59,784 bases of DNA from Ruminococcus sp. (GCA_017542125.1 JAFXXU010000001.1:1-59784), one strand, 5' to 3'; shown: positions 1 through 8,711, counted from the stretch's first letter. Notes: generated by a model from the sequence alone, not told the origin. Program-made: numbers and translations.

Positions 1-5
1 GTCAA

Positions 6-136
6 TTTTTCCGTCAGAGTGCATAAATTCGACGCAGGCGGGCTAGCGCCCGGCAAGGAGAATTTGTGTGCTATGACGGAAAAAGTGCAAGCAGATGACG
101 TGCAGAGGCGTTAGCCGTGGGTTGTGCGGTGTTGCC
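6..136 (+). repeat. Interspersed repeat, copy A (inverted partner at the far end)
   Basis: About 130 bp here match, in reverse complement, the sequence at about 59635-59766. Both copies share the blocks AAATTCGACGCAGGCGGGCT, CGCCCGGCAAGGAGAATTTG, GCAGATG and CGTGCAGAGGCGT, and both end in GGTTGTGCGGTGTTGCC. Differences are scattered single bases, so this is a diverged dispersed repeat rather than a recent duplication. No credible gene is present; reading frames across it run into the riboswitch. It is probably a family found many times in this genome, but that cannot be seen from one window. Confidence 0.8.
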
Positions 137-187
137 TTAAGCCCTCGCAGATCCGTGCCGCAAGCGGCACTCCCTGCGGATCGGGCA

Positions 188-222
188 ATTATAGCACAAC
201 GCTTCGCTTTTTGTGCTATAAT
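188..222 (+). promoter_or_regulatory. Promoter region of the thiamine operon with a 12-bp dyad
   Basis: A perfect 12-bp inverted repeat, ATTATAGCACAA at 188-199 and TTGTGCTATAAT at 211-222, has an 11-base spacer. The right arm contains the TATAAT -10 box (217-222), about 15 bases upstream of the riboswitch. No good -35 hexamer lies 17 bp upstream. The dyad could be an operator, or simply back-to-back -10-like sequences. Confidence 0.5.
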
Positions 223-236
223 ATATGATAATTTAA

Positions 237-330
237 TGGGGAGCTTGTAGGCAGGCTGAGAGGAGGGCGAGGGAGCCCTCGACCCTGATACCTGATTTGG
301 ATAATGCCAACGTAGGGACACATACCTGAT
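237..330 (+). promoter_or_regulatory. TPP riboswitch (THI element)
   Basis: The conserved THI-box blocks are present in order: GGGGAGC, then GGCTGAGA, then ACCCTGATACCTGATTTGG, then ATAATGCCAACGTAGGGA. This is the aptamer that binds thiamine pyrophosphate. It lies directly upstream of thiS, and a terminator hairpin follows it. By analogy with the family, high thiamine pyrophosphate should stop transcription before the seven thi genes. Confidence 0.96.
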
Positions 331-335
331 CATAA

Positions 336-369
336 GGGGAACTGTTTTTGCGGCAGCTCCCCCGTTTTT
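336..369 (+). terminator. Riboswitch expression platform, intrinsic terminator
   Basis: GGGGAACTG (336-344) pairs with CAGCTCCCC (354-362) with one mismatch. A CG and a run of five T follow. It sits between the TPP aptamer and the thiS ribosome binding site, so premature termination is the likely control mechanism. Confidence 0.8.
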
Positions 370-386
370 ATACTGGGAGGTCAATT

Positions 387-581
387 ATGGTAAAGATCAA
401 CGGCAAGGACCGGGAGGCGGCAGGCAAGACCCTCTCGCAGATACTGGAGGAGGAGGGCTATCAGCCCTTGAGAGTCGCCGTAGAGCTCAATCTGGAGATA
501 GTTCCCAAGGCGGCTTACGGCAGCACTGCCGTAAAGGACGGCGACACGGTCGAGATAGTCAGCTTCGTGGGCGGCGGCTGA
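387..581 (+). CDS. thiS: Sulfur carrier protein ThiS
   Basis: This 64-residue ubiquitin-fold protein carries sulfur as a C-terminal thiocarboxylate for thiazole synthesis. The sequence ends in FVGGG, the di-glycine tail that is adenylated and thiolated. The ATG at 387 follows GGGAGG at 375-380 with ideal spacing. A longer frame beginning at 348 would start inside the riboswitch terminator, so it is rejected. It is the first gene of the thi operon and sits before thiG, its partner. The ThiF adenylyltransferase that normally charges it is not in the operon and must be encoded elsewhere or replaced. Confidence 0.93.
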   Translation: MVKINGKDREAAGKTLSQILEEEGYQPLRVAVELNLEIVPKAAYGSTAVKDGDTVEIVSFVGGG

Positions 582-642
582 GCCCCGCTCTGACAAATTA
601 GAAACATTCAGGGCAAAGCGCCCCAAAGAAAGGAATATAAAA

Positions 643-1413
643 ATGGAAAACGACAAGCTTGTGATCGCGGGACACGAATTTACATCCCGCTTCATCCTCG
701 GCTCGGGGAAATACTCCCTCTCGCTCATTGAGGCAGCGGTGAAGTACGCCGGCGCCGAGATCATCACCTGCGCGGTAAGGCGCGCCAACACCAAGGAGCA
801 CGAGAACATCCTGGATTTCATCCCCAAGGGAGTGACCCTCCTGCCCAACACCTCGGGTGCCAGAAACGCCGATGAGGCGGTGCGCATCGCAAGGCTGGCA
901 AGGGAGCTGGGCTGCGGCGATTTCGTCAAGATCGAGATAATGAGGGATACCAAGTACCTTCTGCCCGACAACGCCGAGACCGTCCGCGCCACGGAGATAC
1001 TTGCCAAGGAGGGCTTCATAGTAATGCCTTATATGTACCCCGACCTCAACACCGCCAGAGATCTGGTCAACGCGGGTGCGGCAACGGTAATGCCCCTTGC
1101 TTCGCCCATAGGCTCAAACAAGGGCCTTGCTACAAAGGATTTCATCCAGATACTCATTGATGAGATAGACCTGCCCATTATCGTGGACGCCGGCATCGGC
1201 AGACCCTCCCAGGCCTGTGAGGCTATGGAGATGGGCGCTGCTGCGGTAATGTCCAACACCGCACTTGCCACGGCGGGAGATCTCCCTGCTATGGCCGAGG
1301 CCTTCCGCAAGGCAGTAGAGGCGGGCAGGCAGGCTTACCTTTCCGGGCTGGGAAGAGTTCTGGTGCGGGGAGCGGCACCCTCCGACACCCTCACCGGCTT
1401 CCTCCGCGACTGA
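643..1413 (+). CDS. thiG: Thiazole synthase ThiG
   Basis: ThiG condenses 1-deoxyxylulose 5-phosphate, dehydroglycine and ThiS-thiocarboxylate into the thiazole ring of thiamine. The 256-residue length is normal for this TIM-barrel family. Recognisable blocks are [12 protein letters not shown] near the N-terminus, TCAVRRAN, the [13 protein letters not shown] segment, the PIGSNKGL phosphate-binding loop and [11 protein letters not shown]. The start follows AAAGGAATATAAAA. It lies 61 bp after thiS and 13 bp before thiH, in one operon under the TPP riboswitch. Confidence 0.96.
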   Translation: MENDKLVIAGHEFTSRFILGSGKYSLSLIEAAVKYAGAEIITCAVRRANTKEHENILDFIPKGVTLLPNTSGARNADEAVRIARLARELGCGDFVKIEIMRDTKYLLPDNAETVRATEILAKEGFIVMPYMYPDLNTARDLVNAGAATVMPLASPIGSNKGLATKDFIQILIDEIDLPIIVDAGIGRPSQACEAMEMGAAAVMSNTALATAGDLPAMAEAFRKAVEAGRQAYLSGLGRVLVRGAAPSDTLTGFLRD

Positions 1414-1426
1414 GAGGTGAGCGGAT

Positions 1427-2677
1427 ATGGAGAACCAGTTTCTTATCGACTCCGATGAGCTGACACCGGAGGCTCTGGAGCGCAAGCACAGGCTTGAAAA
1501 CGACCCCTCATCCCGCACGAACCATATGGAGTATATGGAGGGGCAGGAGGTCATAAAGTCGGATATCCGTGAGAAGGTGATGAGCGCCGTTGAGAGCTAC
1601 GACCCCTCGGTCTATAAGGCCAACGACGTTATGAGAGCCCTCCAGAAGCAGAACCTCTCGGTGGAGGATCTGAAGGCGCTGCTCTCACCCGCTGCCGAGC
1701 CCTTTCTGGAGCAGATGGCGGAGCGTGCCCGCATCGAGACCCGGAAGCATTTCGGAAACACCGTCTACCTGTTCACGCCGCTTTATATCGCCAACTACTG
1801 CGAGAACTACTGCGTTTACTGCGGCTTCAACTGCTACAACAAGATAAGAAGAATGAAGCTCGATATGGAGCAGATAGAGCACGAGATGAAGGTCATTGCC
1901 GACAGCGGTATGGAGGAGATACTCATACTGACAGGCGAGAGCAGGGCTATGAGCGATGTGAAGTACATCGGCGAGGCCTGCAAACTGGCAAGGAAGTATT
2001 TCAGGATGGTGGGTGTGGAGATCTACCCCGTCAACGTGGAGGATTACAGGTATCTCCACGAATGCGGCGTAGATTACGTCACCGTCTTTCAGGAGACCTA
2101 TGACACCGAGAAATACGAGACCCTCCACCTTATGGGTCACAAGAGGGTATGGCCTTACCGCTTTGACGCCCAGGAGAGAGCCCTTATGGGCGGGATGAGG
2201 GGCGTTGCGGGCTCGGCGCTGCTGGGGCTTTCGGATTTCCGCAAGGACGCCTTAGCCAGCGCTCTGCATATGTACTACCTGCAAAGAAAGTACCCTCACG
2301 CAGAGATATCCCTTTCCTGCCCCAGGCTGAGGCCCATCATCAACAACGGGAAGATCAATCCCCGTGATGTGGGTGAGAAGCAGCTCTGTCAGATACTCTG
2401 CGCTTACAGGATATTCCTGCCCTTTGCGGGGATAACCGTATCCTCCCGTGAGAGCGCGCAGTTCCGCAACGGGATAGTGAAGATCGCCGCCACAAAGATA
2501 TCCGCAGGCGTTTCCACGGGTATCGGCGACCACGAGAGCAAGTACACCGGCAAGGAATGTGATGCGGAAGGAGACGAGCAGTTCGAGATAAACGACGGCA
2601 GGAGCTTTAAGCAGATGTACTCGGATATGTCGGGCGAGGGGCTCCAGCCCGTGCTCAACGATTACCTCTATGTTTGA
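1427..2677 (+). CDS. thiH: 2-iminoacetate (dehydroglycine) synthase ThiH, radical SAM
   Basis: ThiH cleaves tyrosine by radical SAM chemistry to give dehydroglycine for ThiG. The cluster-binding segment reads YCENYCVYCGF, the CxxxCxxC motif, at about residues 125-135. Typical ThiH blocks LTGESRAMS and VFQETYDTEKY follow. At 416 residues it is slightly longer than many homologues because of an N-terminal extension of about 40 residues. The anaerobic radical enzyme, rather than the oxygen-dependent ThiO, fits an obligate anaerobe. Its 3' end overlaps the next gene by 8 bp, suggesting translational coupling. Confidence 0.95.
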   Translation: MENQFLIDSDELTPEALERKHRLENDPSSRTNHMEYMEGQEVIKSDIREKVMSAVESYDPSVYKANDVMRALQKQNLSVEDLKALLSPAAEPFLEQMAERARIETRKHFGNTVYLFTPLYIANYCENYCVYCGFNCYNKIRRMKLDMEQIEHEMKVIADSGMEEILILTGESRAMSDVKYIGEACKLARKYFRMVGVEIYPVNVEDYRYLHECGVDYVTVFQETYDTEKYETLHLMGHKRVWPYRFDAQERALMGGMRGVAGSALLGLSDFRKDALASALHMYYLQRKYPHAEISLSCPRLRPIINNGKINPRDVGEKQLCQILCAYRIFLPFAGITVSSRESAQFRNGIVKIAATKISAGVSTGIGDHESKYTGKECDAEGDEQFEINDGRSFKQMYSDMSGEGLQPVLNDYLYV

Positions 2678-3266
2678 TATCGTCTGCGTTACCGATCGGG
2701 CGCTCTGTGAGGGGGAGTTTCTCACAAGGATAGAGGAGATCGCCGCCTGCCGTCCGAAAAGGATCATACTGCGGGAGAAGGATCTCTCCGAGGAGGATTA
2801 TACCGCTCTGGCGGGGCAGGTATGGGAGATCTGCAAGGGCTTCGGCACCGAGCTGGTGCTCCACTCCTTCACCGGGGCGGCAAAGAGGCTGGGGATATGG
2901 AAGATACATCTCCCGCTGCATATGCTCAGGAGCCTTGACGGGGAGACCAAGCAGCGCTTTGAGCTGATCGGAGCCTCCTGCCATTCGGCTGATGAGGCGG
3001 AGGAAGCCGTCTCACTGGGGGCTCAGTATATCGTCGCCGGGCATATCTTCGAGACCGACTGCAAAAAGGGTCTCGCCGGGCGGGGACTTACGTTTCTCAG
3101 AGAGGTCTGTGAGCGGGTGGAGGTGCCCGTTTACGCCATAGGGGGCATTACCCCAGATAATATGAAAACCGTTGCCGCTGTGGGTGCGGCGGGCTGCTGC
3201 ATCATGAGCGGATTTATGAAAGCCCCGGACGTCAGGGGGCTGTTTGAAAGATCAAGGGGGGAATAG
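2670..3266 (+). CDS. tenI: TenI-like thiazole tautomerase (ThiE paralogue)
   Basis: A 198-residue TIM-barrel protein of the ThiE/TenI family. The segment GHIFETDCKKGLAGRGL resembles TenI thiazole tautomerases more than ThiE, whose equivalent reads GAVFPSPTKENA in the neighbouring gene. The MIQLRDK pyrimidine-site motif of true ThiE is altered to IILREKD. TenI aromatises the thiazole product made by ThiG. It overlaps thiH by 8 bp and is followed after 2 bp by thiE, so this operon has a clear tautomerase-plus-coupler pair. The TenI assignment over a second ThiE is inferred from motifs. Confidence 0.8.
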   Translation: MFDIVCVTDRALCEGEFLTRIEEIAACRPKRIILREKDLSEEDYTALAGQVWEICKGFGTELVLHSFTGAAKRLGIWKIHLPLHMLRSLDGETKQRFELIGASCHSADEAEEAVSLGAQYIVAGHIFETDCKKGLAGRGLTFLREVCERVEVPVYAIGGITPDNMKTVAAVGAAGCCIMSGFMKAPDVRGLFERSRGE

Positions 3267-3268
3267 CT

Positions 3269-3907
3269 ATGGAATTCAACAGAGACTTGCTTACGCTTTA
3301 TGCCATTACCGACCGGGGCTGCCTCGGGGGCAGAGACCTCTGCGAGGCTGTGGAATCGGCCATCAAGGGCGGAGCGACTATGATCCAGCTGCGGGACAAG
3401 GAGCTCTCGGAGCGTGAGCTGATCAGAGAGGCGAAGATGCTCAAGGAGGTCTGCCAAAAGTACAACGTCCCGCTGATAATCAACGATAACTTCCGTGCCG
3501 CGCTGGTGGCAAAGGTGGACGGCGCCCATGTGGGTCTCCACGATACGCCGGTAAGCGTGATAAGGCAGATGGCAGGCAAGGATTTCATCATCGGTGCCAC
3601 TGCCAAGACCGTCACCCAGGCGAAGGCCGCTGAAAAGGCGGGAGCCAACTACCTGGGAGTGGGAGCGGTGTTCCCCTCACCCACAAAGGAGAATGCCTTA
3701 AGGATCACTCCCCAGCTTTTCAGGGAGATATCCCAGAGCGTTTCGATACCCTCGGCTGCCATAGGCGGCATCAACAAGGATAACATCATGGCTCTGGCAG
3801 GCTGCGGAGCAGCGGGCTTTGCTGTGGTATCAGCCGTTTTCGGGCAGGAGGACATCCAGGCTGCCGCCGAGCAGATCAGGATGCTTGCCGACACCTTCCG
3901 GTCGTAA
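3269..3907 (+). CDS. thiE: Thiamine-phosphate synthase ThiE
   Basis: ThiE couples HMP-pyrophosphate with carboxythiazole phosphate to form thiamine phosphate. The 212-residue protein has MIQLRDKELSERE near residue 40, the IINDN strand, DGAHVGLHD, the GVGAVFPSPTKENA loop and AIGGINKDN. The family's substrate residues, including the first Arg and the Lys of PTK, are present. The start follows AAGGGGGGAATAGCT. It is embedded in the thi operon, 2 bp after tenI and 12 bp before thiD. Confidence 0.96.
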   Translation: MEFNRDLLTLYAITDRGCLGGRDLCEAVESAIKGGATMIQLRDKELSERELIREAKMLKEVCQKYNVPLIINDNFRAALVAKVDGAHVGLHDTPVSVIRQMAGKDFIIGATAKTVTQAKAAEKAGANYLGVGAVFPSPTKENALRITPQLFREISQSVSIPSAAIGGINKDNIMALAGCGAAGFAVVSAVFGQEDIQAAAEQIRMLADTFRS

Positions 3908-3919
3908 AGGGGTGAGGTT

Positions 3920-4732
3920 ATGAGAACAGCTCTGACTATTGCCGGCAGCGACAGCAGCGGAGGCGCAGGCATCCAGGCGGATATCAAGACCATGACCGCC
4001 AACGGCGTCTACGCTATGAGCGCCGTCACCGCACTTACGGCACAGAACACCACCGGGGTCTACGGTATCTTCGAGGTAACGCCGGAGTTCCTGGCAGATC
4101 AGCTGGACTGCGTGTTCACCGATATCTTCCCCGATGCGGTGAAGATTGGGATGGTAGCCTCTGCGGGGCTGATAGAGGTCATCGCGGACAAGCTAAAGGA
4201 GTACAACGCCCGGAACATCGTGCTGGATCCCGTAATGGTAGCCACCAGCGGAGCCAGGCTCATCAGCGATGAGGCGATAGGAGCCCTCCGTGAGAGGCTC
4301 ATCCCTGTTGCCGACCTGCTGACCCCCAACATCCCGGAGGCGGAGGTGCTGTCGGGAATGAAGATAGCCTCCCCCGAGGATATGGAAAGGGCAGCGGAGA
4401 AGATTTACACAGAGAACGGCTGCGCGGTGCTGCTCAAGGGCGGCCACAGCGTCAGCGATTCAAACGACCTGCTATACAGCTCCGAGGGAGCCAGGTGGTT
4501 TAAGGGCAGGCGGATAGATAACCCCAACACCCACGGCACCGGCTGCACCCTTTCAAGCGCCATAGCCTCCAATCTCGCCAAGGGCTTCACCCCGGCGGAG
4601 TCGGTGGAGAGGGCAAAGAGCTATATCTCGGGAGCCCTGGCTGCAATGCTGGACCTCGGAAAGGGAAGCGGGCCTATGGACCACACCTTTGACATCCGCA
4701 GCAGCTTCAAGGATCAGGCTGCGCAGGAGTGA
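3920..4732 (+). CDS. thiD: Hydroxymethylpyrimidine kinase / phosphate kinase ThiD
   Basis: ThiD phosphorylates HMP and HMP-phosphate to the pyrophosphate used by ThiE. The ribokinase-fold motifs are clear: TIAGSDSSGGAGIQAD at the N-terminus, LDPVMVATSGARL in the middle, and the C-terminal anion-hole motif HGTGCTLSSAIA with its catalytic region. The 270-residue length is normal. The start follows AAGGGGTGAGGTT. It is the penultimate gene of the thiamine operon. Confidence 0.96.
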   Translation: MRTALTIAGSDSSGGAGIQADIKTMTANGVYAMSAVTALTAQNTTGVYGIFEVTPEFLADQLDCVFTDIFPDAVKIGMVASAGLIEVIADKLKEYNARNIVLDPVMVATSGARLISDEAIGALRERLIPVADLLTPNIPEAEVLSGMKIASPEDMERAAEKIYTENGCAVLLKGGHSVSDSNDLLYSSEGARWFKGRRIDNPNTHGTGCTLSSAIASNLAKGFTPAESVERAKSYISGALAAMLDLGKGSGPMDHTFDIRSSFKDQAAQE

Positions 4733-4771
4733 TCAGATCAAGAAAGAATACTGTAAAGGAGTAATACCCCT

Positions 4772-6088
4772 ATGGCAAAGAATTATCACACACAGATGGA
4801 AGCCGCGAAAATGGGCATCGTGACCCCCGAAATGAAGACCGTGGCTGAGAAGGAATATATCGACCCTGAGGAGCTCCGCGAGCTGGTGGCAAAGGGCGAG
4901 GTGGCTATACCCTGCAATATCAACCACAAGGCGATCTCTCCCGAGGGCGTGGGCACTAAAATGAGAACGAAGATCAACGTGAACCTGGGTATCTCCGGCG
5001 ATGCCAAGAATTATGATGTGGAGATGCAGAAGGTGGAGCTTGCCCATAAGTTCGGCGCCGAGGCTATAATGGACCTCTCCAACTACGGCAAGACCAATAC
5101 CTTCCGCCGTCAGCTGGTGGAGAAGAGCCCCGCTATGATTGGCACCGTGCCTATGTATGACGCTATCGGATATCTGGAGAAGGACCTGCTGGAGATCACC
5201 GCCGAGGATTTCCTCAGAGTAGTCCGTGCACACGCCGAGGAGGGCGTGGACTTCATGACCATCCATGCGGGCATCAACCGCCGTTCCGTCGAGGCCTTCA
5301 GGCGTGAGGGCAGAAAGATGAACATAGTCTCCCGCGGAGGCTCCCTGCTTTTCGCCTGGATGATGATGACCGGCAACGAGAACCCCTTCTATGAGTTCTA
5401 CGATAAGGTGCTGGATATCCTCTATGAGTACGACGTCACCATAAGCCTGGGAGATGCCCTGCGCCCCGGCTGTATCGACGATTCCACCGACGCCGGCCAG
5501 ATCAGCGAGCTCATCGAGCTGGGACACCTGACCGAAAGAGCCTGGGAGCGGAATGTCCAGGTAATGGTGGAGGGCCCCGGCCATATGGCTATGAACGAGA
5601 TCGCCGCCAATATGAGGCTCCAGAAGCGGCTTTGCCATAACGCTCCTTTCTATGTGCTGGGCCCCGTAGTTACCGATATCTTCCCCGGCTATGACCATAT
5701 CACTACCGCCATCGGCGGAGCCATAGCCGCCTCCAGCGGAGCGGATTTCCTTTGCTATGTCACCCCCGCAGAGCATCTGCGCCTCCCCGATGTCAATGAC
5801 GTCAAGGAGGGCATCATAGCTTCAAAGATCGCCGCCCACGCCGCCGATATCGCCAAGGGCGTCCCCCATGCCAGAGACAGGGATAACGCTATGGCCGAGG
5901 CCCGCCATAAGGTGGATTGGGAGGAAATGTTCAAGCTGGCCTTCGACCCCGAAAAGGCCAGAGAGTATTTTGAGAGCACTCCCCCCGCCGACAGACATAC
6001 CTGCTCAATGTGCGGCAAGATGTGCGCAGTAAGAACTACGAACCTTATCCTCGCAGGCGAAAAGGTCGAGTTCTGTACCGAGAAATAA
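4772..6088 (+). CDS. thiC: Phosphomethylpyrimidine synthase ThiC
   Basis: ThiC is a non-canonical radical SAM enzyme that rearranges aminoimidazole ribotide into HMP-phosphate. The 438-residue form lacks the long N-terminal domain of plant and proteobacterial ThiC, as is usual in clostridia. The C-terminal cluster motif reads [11 protein letters not shown] (CxxCxxxxC type is expected; CxxCxxxC is seen). [10 protein letters not shown] and [13 protein letters not shown] are hallmark blocks. The start follows AAAGGAGTAATACCCCT. It closes the operon and a strong terminator follows. Confidence 0.96.
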   Translation: MAKNYHTQMEAAKMGIVTPEMKTVAEKEYIDPEELRELVAKGEVAIPCNINHKAISPEGVGTKMRTKINVNLGISGDAKNYDVEMQKVELAHKFGAEAIMDLSNYGKTNTFRRQLVEKSPAMIGTVPMYDAIGYLEKDLLEITAEDFLRVVRAHAEEGVDFMTIHAGINRRSVEAFRREGRKMNIVSRGGSLLFAWMMMTGNENPFYEFYDKVLDILYEYDVTISLGDALRPGCIDDSTDAGQISELIELGHLTERAWERNVQVMVEGPGHMAMNEIAANMRLQKRLCHNAPFYVLGPVVTDIFPGYDHITTAIGGAIAASSGADFLCYVTPAEHLRLPDVNDVKEGIIASKIAAHAADIAKGVPHARDRDNAMAEARHKVDWEEMFKLAFDPEKAREYFESTPPADRHTCSMCGKMCAVRTTNLILAGEKVEFCTEK

Positions 6089-6101
6089 GAACACAATAAC
6101 A

Positions 6102-6140
6102 AAAGCTGTGTCCCCGCGATAAAGGGAACACAGCTTTTTA
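6102..6140 (+). terminator. Terminator of the thi operon
   Basis: AAAAGCTGTGTCCCC pairs with GGGAACACAGCTTTTT around a short loop, 13 bp after the thiC stop. The U-run is part of the descending arm, as expected for an intrinsic terminator. Confidence 0.88.
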
Positions 6141-6150
6141 TGTATCCCCC

Positions 6151-6466
6151 CGCTCTTTTGTCCTGCCTCGCTGCGGAGGGTGTACCCTCGTACATAACTG
6201 CTGAGTGAGACCTTTTTTGAAAACAGGTTTTTCCTCAACCCTCCTTGCCGAAACTCTCCATTCTTTTTGGCGAGGGCATATCTCACTGACAGGGTCAAAC
6301 ATATTCTTGGACGCCCGCACAATGGACCTGAACGGATATGCCCTCGCCAAAAAGCATTAAAAGTCTTTGGGAGGGGGTTTGGGGGAAAGCCTTTCTTCAG
6401 AAAGGGTTCCCCCAACAGCTCTGCACAAAGTTGCGCCCCCCGCAGCAAGGCAGGGCAAAAAGCGGC
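6151..6466. repeat. Large imperfect palindromic repeat, MITE-like
   Basis: The stretch folds back on itself over about 316 bp. Its outer arms are CCGCTCTTTTGTCCTGCCTC and the complement of GAGGCAGGGCAAAAAGCGG-like sequence; more exactly the right arm reads GCAAGGCAGGGCAAAAAGCG. The inner arms are a perfect 18-bp pair, TTTTTGGCGAGGGCATAT at 6264-6281 against its complement at 6336-6353, around a 54-base centre. The right half also holds a hairpin of GGGGGAAAGCC and GGGTTCCCCC. It appears to be two diverged, head-to-head copies of one dispersed repeat. Small reading frames in it are spurious. Confidence 0.75.
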
Positions 6467-6487
6467 GGGATCGTTAAAGAAAGCCAA

Positions 6488-6520
6488 ATGCGGCCTCCCG
6501 CGATGGACGGGAGACCGCAT
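6488..6520 (-). terminator. Terminator of gdhA
   Basis: ATGCGGCCTCCCG (6488-6500) pairs with CGGGAGACCGCAT (6508-6520) with one mismatched position. On the minus strand the hairpin is followed by TTTGGCTTTCTTT. It lies about 40 bp beyond the gdhA stop codon. Confidence 0.75.
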
Positions 6521-6561
6521 CTGTATTTGTATGAGATAGTGTTATGGCACTGGAGTTCGGA

Positions 6562-7923
6562 TCAAACGCAGCCCTGAGCCTTCATAGCCTCGGCGACCTT
6601 GAGGAAGCCTGCGATGTTGGCGCCTGCTACGAGGTCATCCTTGAGGCCGTACTTGTTGGCAGCCTCGATGGAAGCCTTGAAGATGTTAGCCATAATGTTC
6701 TTGAGCTTGGCATCGACTTCCTCGGCAGTCCAGCTGAGACGCTCGCTGTTCTGGCTCATCTCGAGACCGGAAACAGCAACGCCGCCGGCGTTAACTGCCT
6801 TGGAAGGAGCAACGATAACGCCGTGCTCCTTGAGGTACTCAACAGCCTCGTTGGTGGTAGGCATATTAGCGACCTCAACATAGTACTTGACACCGTTAGC
6901 AACGATCTTCTCAGCCTCAGCCATGCCGACCTCGTTCTGAGTAGCGCAGGGCATCAGGATGTCAGCCTTAACGCCCCAGGGCTTCTCACCCTTGAAGAAC
7001 TGAGCGGTGGGGAACTTGTCGGAGTAATCCTGAACGCGGTTGCGGCAGGAAGCTCTCATATCCAGGAGGTAATCTACCTTCTCGTCGGTGGAGATGCCGT
7101 CGGGATCGTAAACGTAGCCGTCGGGGCCGGAGATGGTAACTACCTTGCCGCCCAGCTCGTTGACCTTCTTAACAGTACCCCAAGCAACGTTGCCGAAACC
7201 GGAGATAGCGAAGGTCTTGCCCTTGATGGTATCCTTGAAGTAGTCGAGCATATTTACGGTGTAGTAAACAGCGCCGTAGCCGGTAGCCTCGGGACGGATC
7301 AGGGAGCCGCCGTAGGGGATGCCCTTACCGGTGAGAACGCCGGTGAACTCGTTCTTGAGTCTCTTGTACTGGCCGAAGAGGAAGCCGATCTCTCTGCCGC
7401 CTACGCCGATATCACCGGCGGGAACGTCGGTATCGGGGCCGATGTGTCTGTAGAGCTCGGTCATGAAGCTCTGGCAGAAGCGCATAACCTCAGCATCGGA
7501 CTTGCCCTGGGGGTCGAAGTCAGAGCCGCCCTTGCCGCCGCCCATGGGGAGGGAGGTCAGGCTGTTCTTGAAGGTCTGCTCGAAGCCGAGGAACTTGATG
7601 ATGCCGATATATACGTTGGGAGCAAATCTCAGACCGCCCTTGTAGGGTCCGATAGCAGAGTTGAACTGAACTCTGAAACCGCGGTTAACCTGGAGCTTGC
7701 CGTTGTCGTCTACCCAGGGAACACGGAAAATGATCTGCCTCTCGGGCTCGACCATTCTGTCGATAACGCCCGCCTCTACGAGATCGGGCCTCTGCTCTAC
7801 AACGGGCTCGATGCTCTGGAAGACCTCGTTAACGGTCTGCAGGAACTCGGGCTCACCCTGATTGCGCTTCTCGACCTGCGCAAGCACGCTCTTGAGATAC
7901 TCATTCTTAAGTGCCATTGTCAA
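6562..7923 (-). CDS. gdhA: Glutamate dehydrogenase, hexameric NADP-type
   Basis: The enzyme interconverts 2-oxoglutarate plus ammonia and glutamate, the main ammonia assimilation route in rumen clostridia. The 453-residue length fits the hexameric class. Blocks visible are GPYKGGLRF, the catalytic-lysine segment PMGGGKGGSDFDP, VPAGDIGVGGREIG, the Rossmann motif ISGFGNVAWG and NAGGVAVSGLEMSQN. NADP preference is inferred from the family and not from a decisive residue. The start follows AAAAGGAGTTTTTGACA on the minus strand. It is monocistronic, with its own strong promoter at 8011-8039 and terminator. Confidence 0.97.
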   Translation of the reverse strand: MTMALKNEYLKSVLAQVEKRNQGEPEFLQTVNEVFQSIEPVVEQRPDLVEAGVIDRMVEPERQIIFRVPWVDDNGKLQVNRGFRVQFNSAIGPYKGGLRFAPNVYIGIIKFLGFEQTFKNSLTSLPMGGGKGGSDFDPQGKSDAEVMRFCQSFMTELYRHIGPDTDVPAGDIGVGGREIGFLFGQYKRLKNEFTGVLTGKGIPYGGSLIRPEATGYGAVYYTVNMLDYFKDTIKGKTFAISGFGNVAWGTVKKVNELGGKVVTISGPDGYVYDPDGISTDEKVDYLLDMRASCRNRVQDYSDKFPTAQFFKGEKPWGVKADILMPCATQNEVGMAEAEKIVANGVKYYVEVANMPTTNEAVEYLKEHGVIVAPSKAVNAGGVAVSGLEMSQNSERLSWTAEEVDAKLKNIMANIFKASIEAANKYGLKDDLVAGANIAGFLKVAEAMKAQGCV

Positions 7924-8010
7924 AAACTCCTTTTAAAAATATTTTTGATGGGGATACGCTTTGGGGGCAATTCTGCCCTTTACTCATTTAAAGCACATCA
8001 CGACTTTATT

Positions 8011-8039
8011 ATTATAGCACAGTCTTTTCGGATTTGCAA
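8011..8039 (-). promoter_or_regulatory. gdhA promoter
   Basis: On the minus strand TTGCAA (8034-8039) and TATAAT (8011-8016) are separated by 17 bp. The 88-base leader to the gdhA start is AT-rich and shows no recognised riboswitch. The rest of the gap up to 8240 contains no gene that can be supported. Confidence 0.75.
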
Positions 8040-8240
8040 GTCCTAAATCAAAAAAATTCAAAAAATTCAGCAAAAAATTAAAATTATCCGAGAAATCACC
8101 GTCAATTTGATGTATACATTGCAAAAGACCTGCGTAAAAAATGCAGAAATGAGACAGAGGGGATGCAGGCAAACGGAATATTTTTCCTGTAATAATCTGT
8201 CCCCTTGCCGAATAGATATATACCGACGGGGGGTATAGCG

Positions 8241-8711
8241 ATGAAAAGATTCAAAGTCACGGAGCTGCTCATTTGGGTGATCTCGGCGGAGCTGGCGGGT
8301 GCGGTATCGGCGCTTTTATCGGGAGGGGACTTCTCTGGGTACTACGCTTCCTTAGTGAAGCCGCCGATAGCGCCTCCTGGGTGGGTATTCCCCATAGCCT
8401 GGGCTATCCTTTACGCACTTACGGCTCTTGGGGCCTACATTGTCAGTCTTTCGGAGAGTGACGCCTCTCGGCTCGCTTTGAGGCTTTACGCTTTACAGCT
8501 GGGGGTGAATTTCCTCTGGAGCCCCATATTCTTCGGGTTGAAGTCCTTCGGGTGGGCGGTTGCCGCGGCGGCGGTACTTTTCCTGCTTGTTGTGCTTATG
8601 ACATTAGCTTTCTTCCGTGCGGATGAGCTTGCGGTGGCTTCGGCGATACCGTATCTGCTATGGGTGGGGTACGCGCTTTATCTGTCGATAGGGTTTTTGG
8701 TGGTGAACTGA
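8241..8711 (+). CDS. tspO: TspO/MBR family membrane protein
   Basis: A 156-residue, five-helix integral membrane protein of the TspO family, which binds tetrapyrroles and cholesterol-like ligands. Signature segments are KPPIAPPGWVFPIAWAILY, the FLWSPIFFG block and PYLLWVGYALYL near the C-terminus. The ATG at 8241 follows GACGGGGGGTATAGCG, so an in-frame ATG 36 bp upstream is not used. The role in anaerobic firmicutes is not established; stress signalling or porphyrin handling is possible. It stands alone between gdhA and the ABC transporter, which is convergent with it. Confidence 0.9.
   Translation: MKRFKVTELLIWVISAELAGAVSALLSGGDFSGYYASLVKPPIAPPGWVFPIAWAILYALTALGAYIVSLSESDASRLALRLYALQLGVNFLWSPIFFGLKSFGWAVAAAAVLFLLVVLMTLAFFRADELAVASAIPYLLWVGYALYLSIGFLVVN

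Noticed and set aside
43-384. 113-residue minus-strand frame at the start of the window
   Set aside because: It spans the dispersed repeat and the TPP riboswitch, which explain the sequence.
6267-6577. Small frames in the 6151-6466 palindrome
   Set aside because: They read through repeat DNA, have no ribosome sites, and mirror each other on both strands.
6544-8046. 500-residue open frame on plus strand opposite gdhA
   Set aside because: It is an antisense shadow of a gene with complete catalytic motifs. Its Leu/Gly/Val-rich composition and lack of a ribosome site do not look like a protein.
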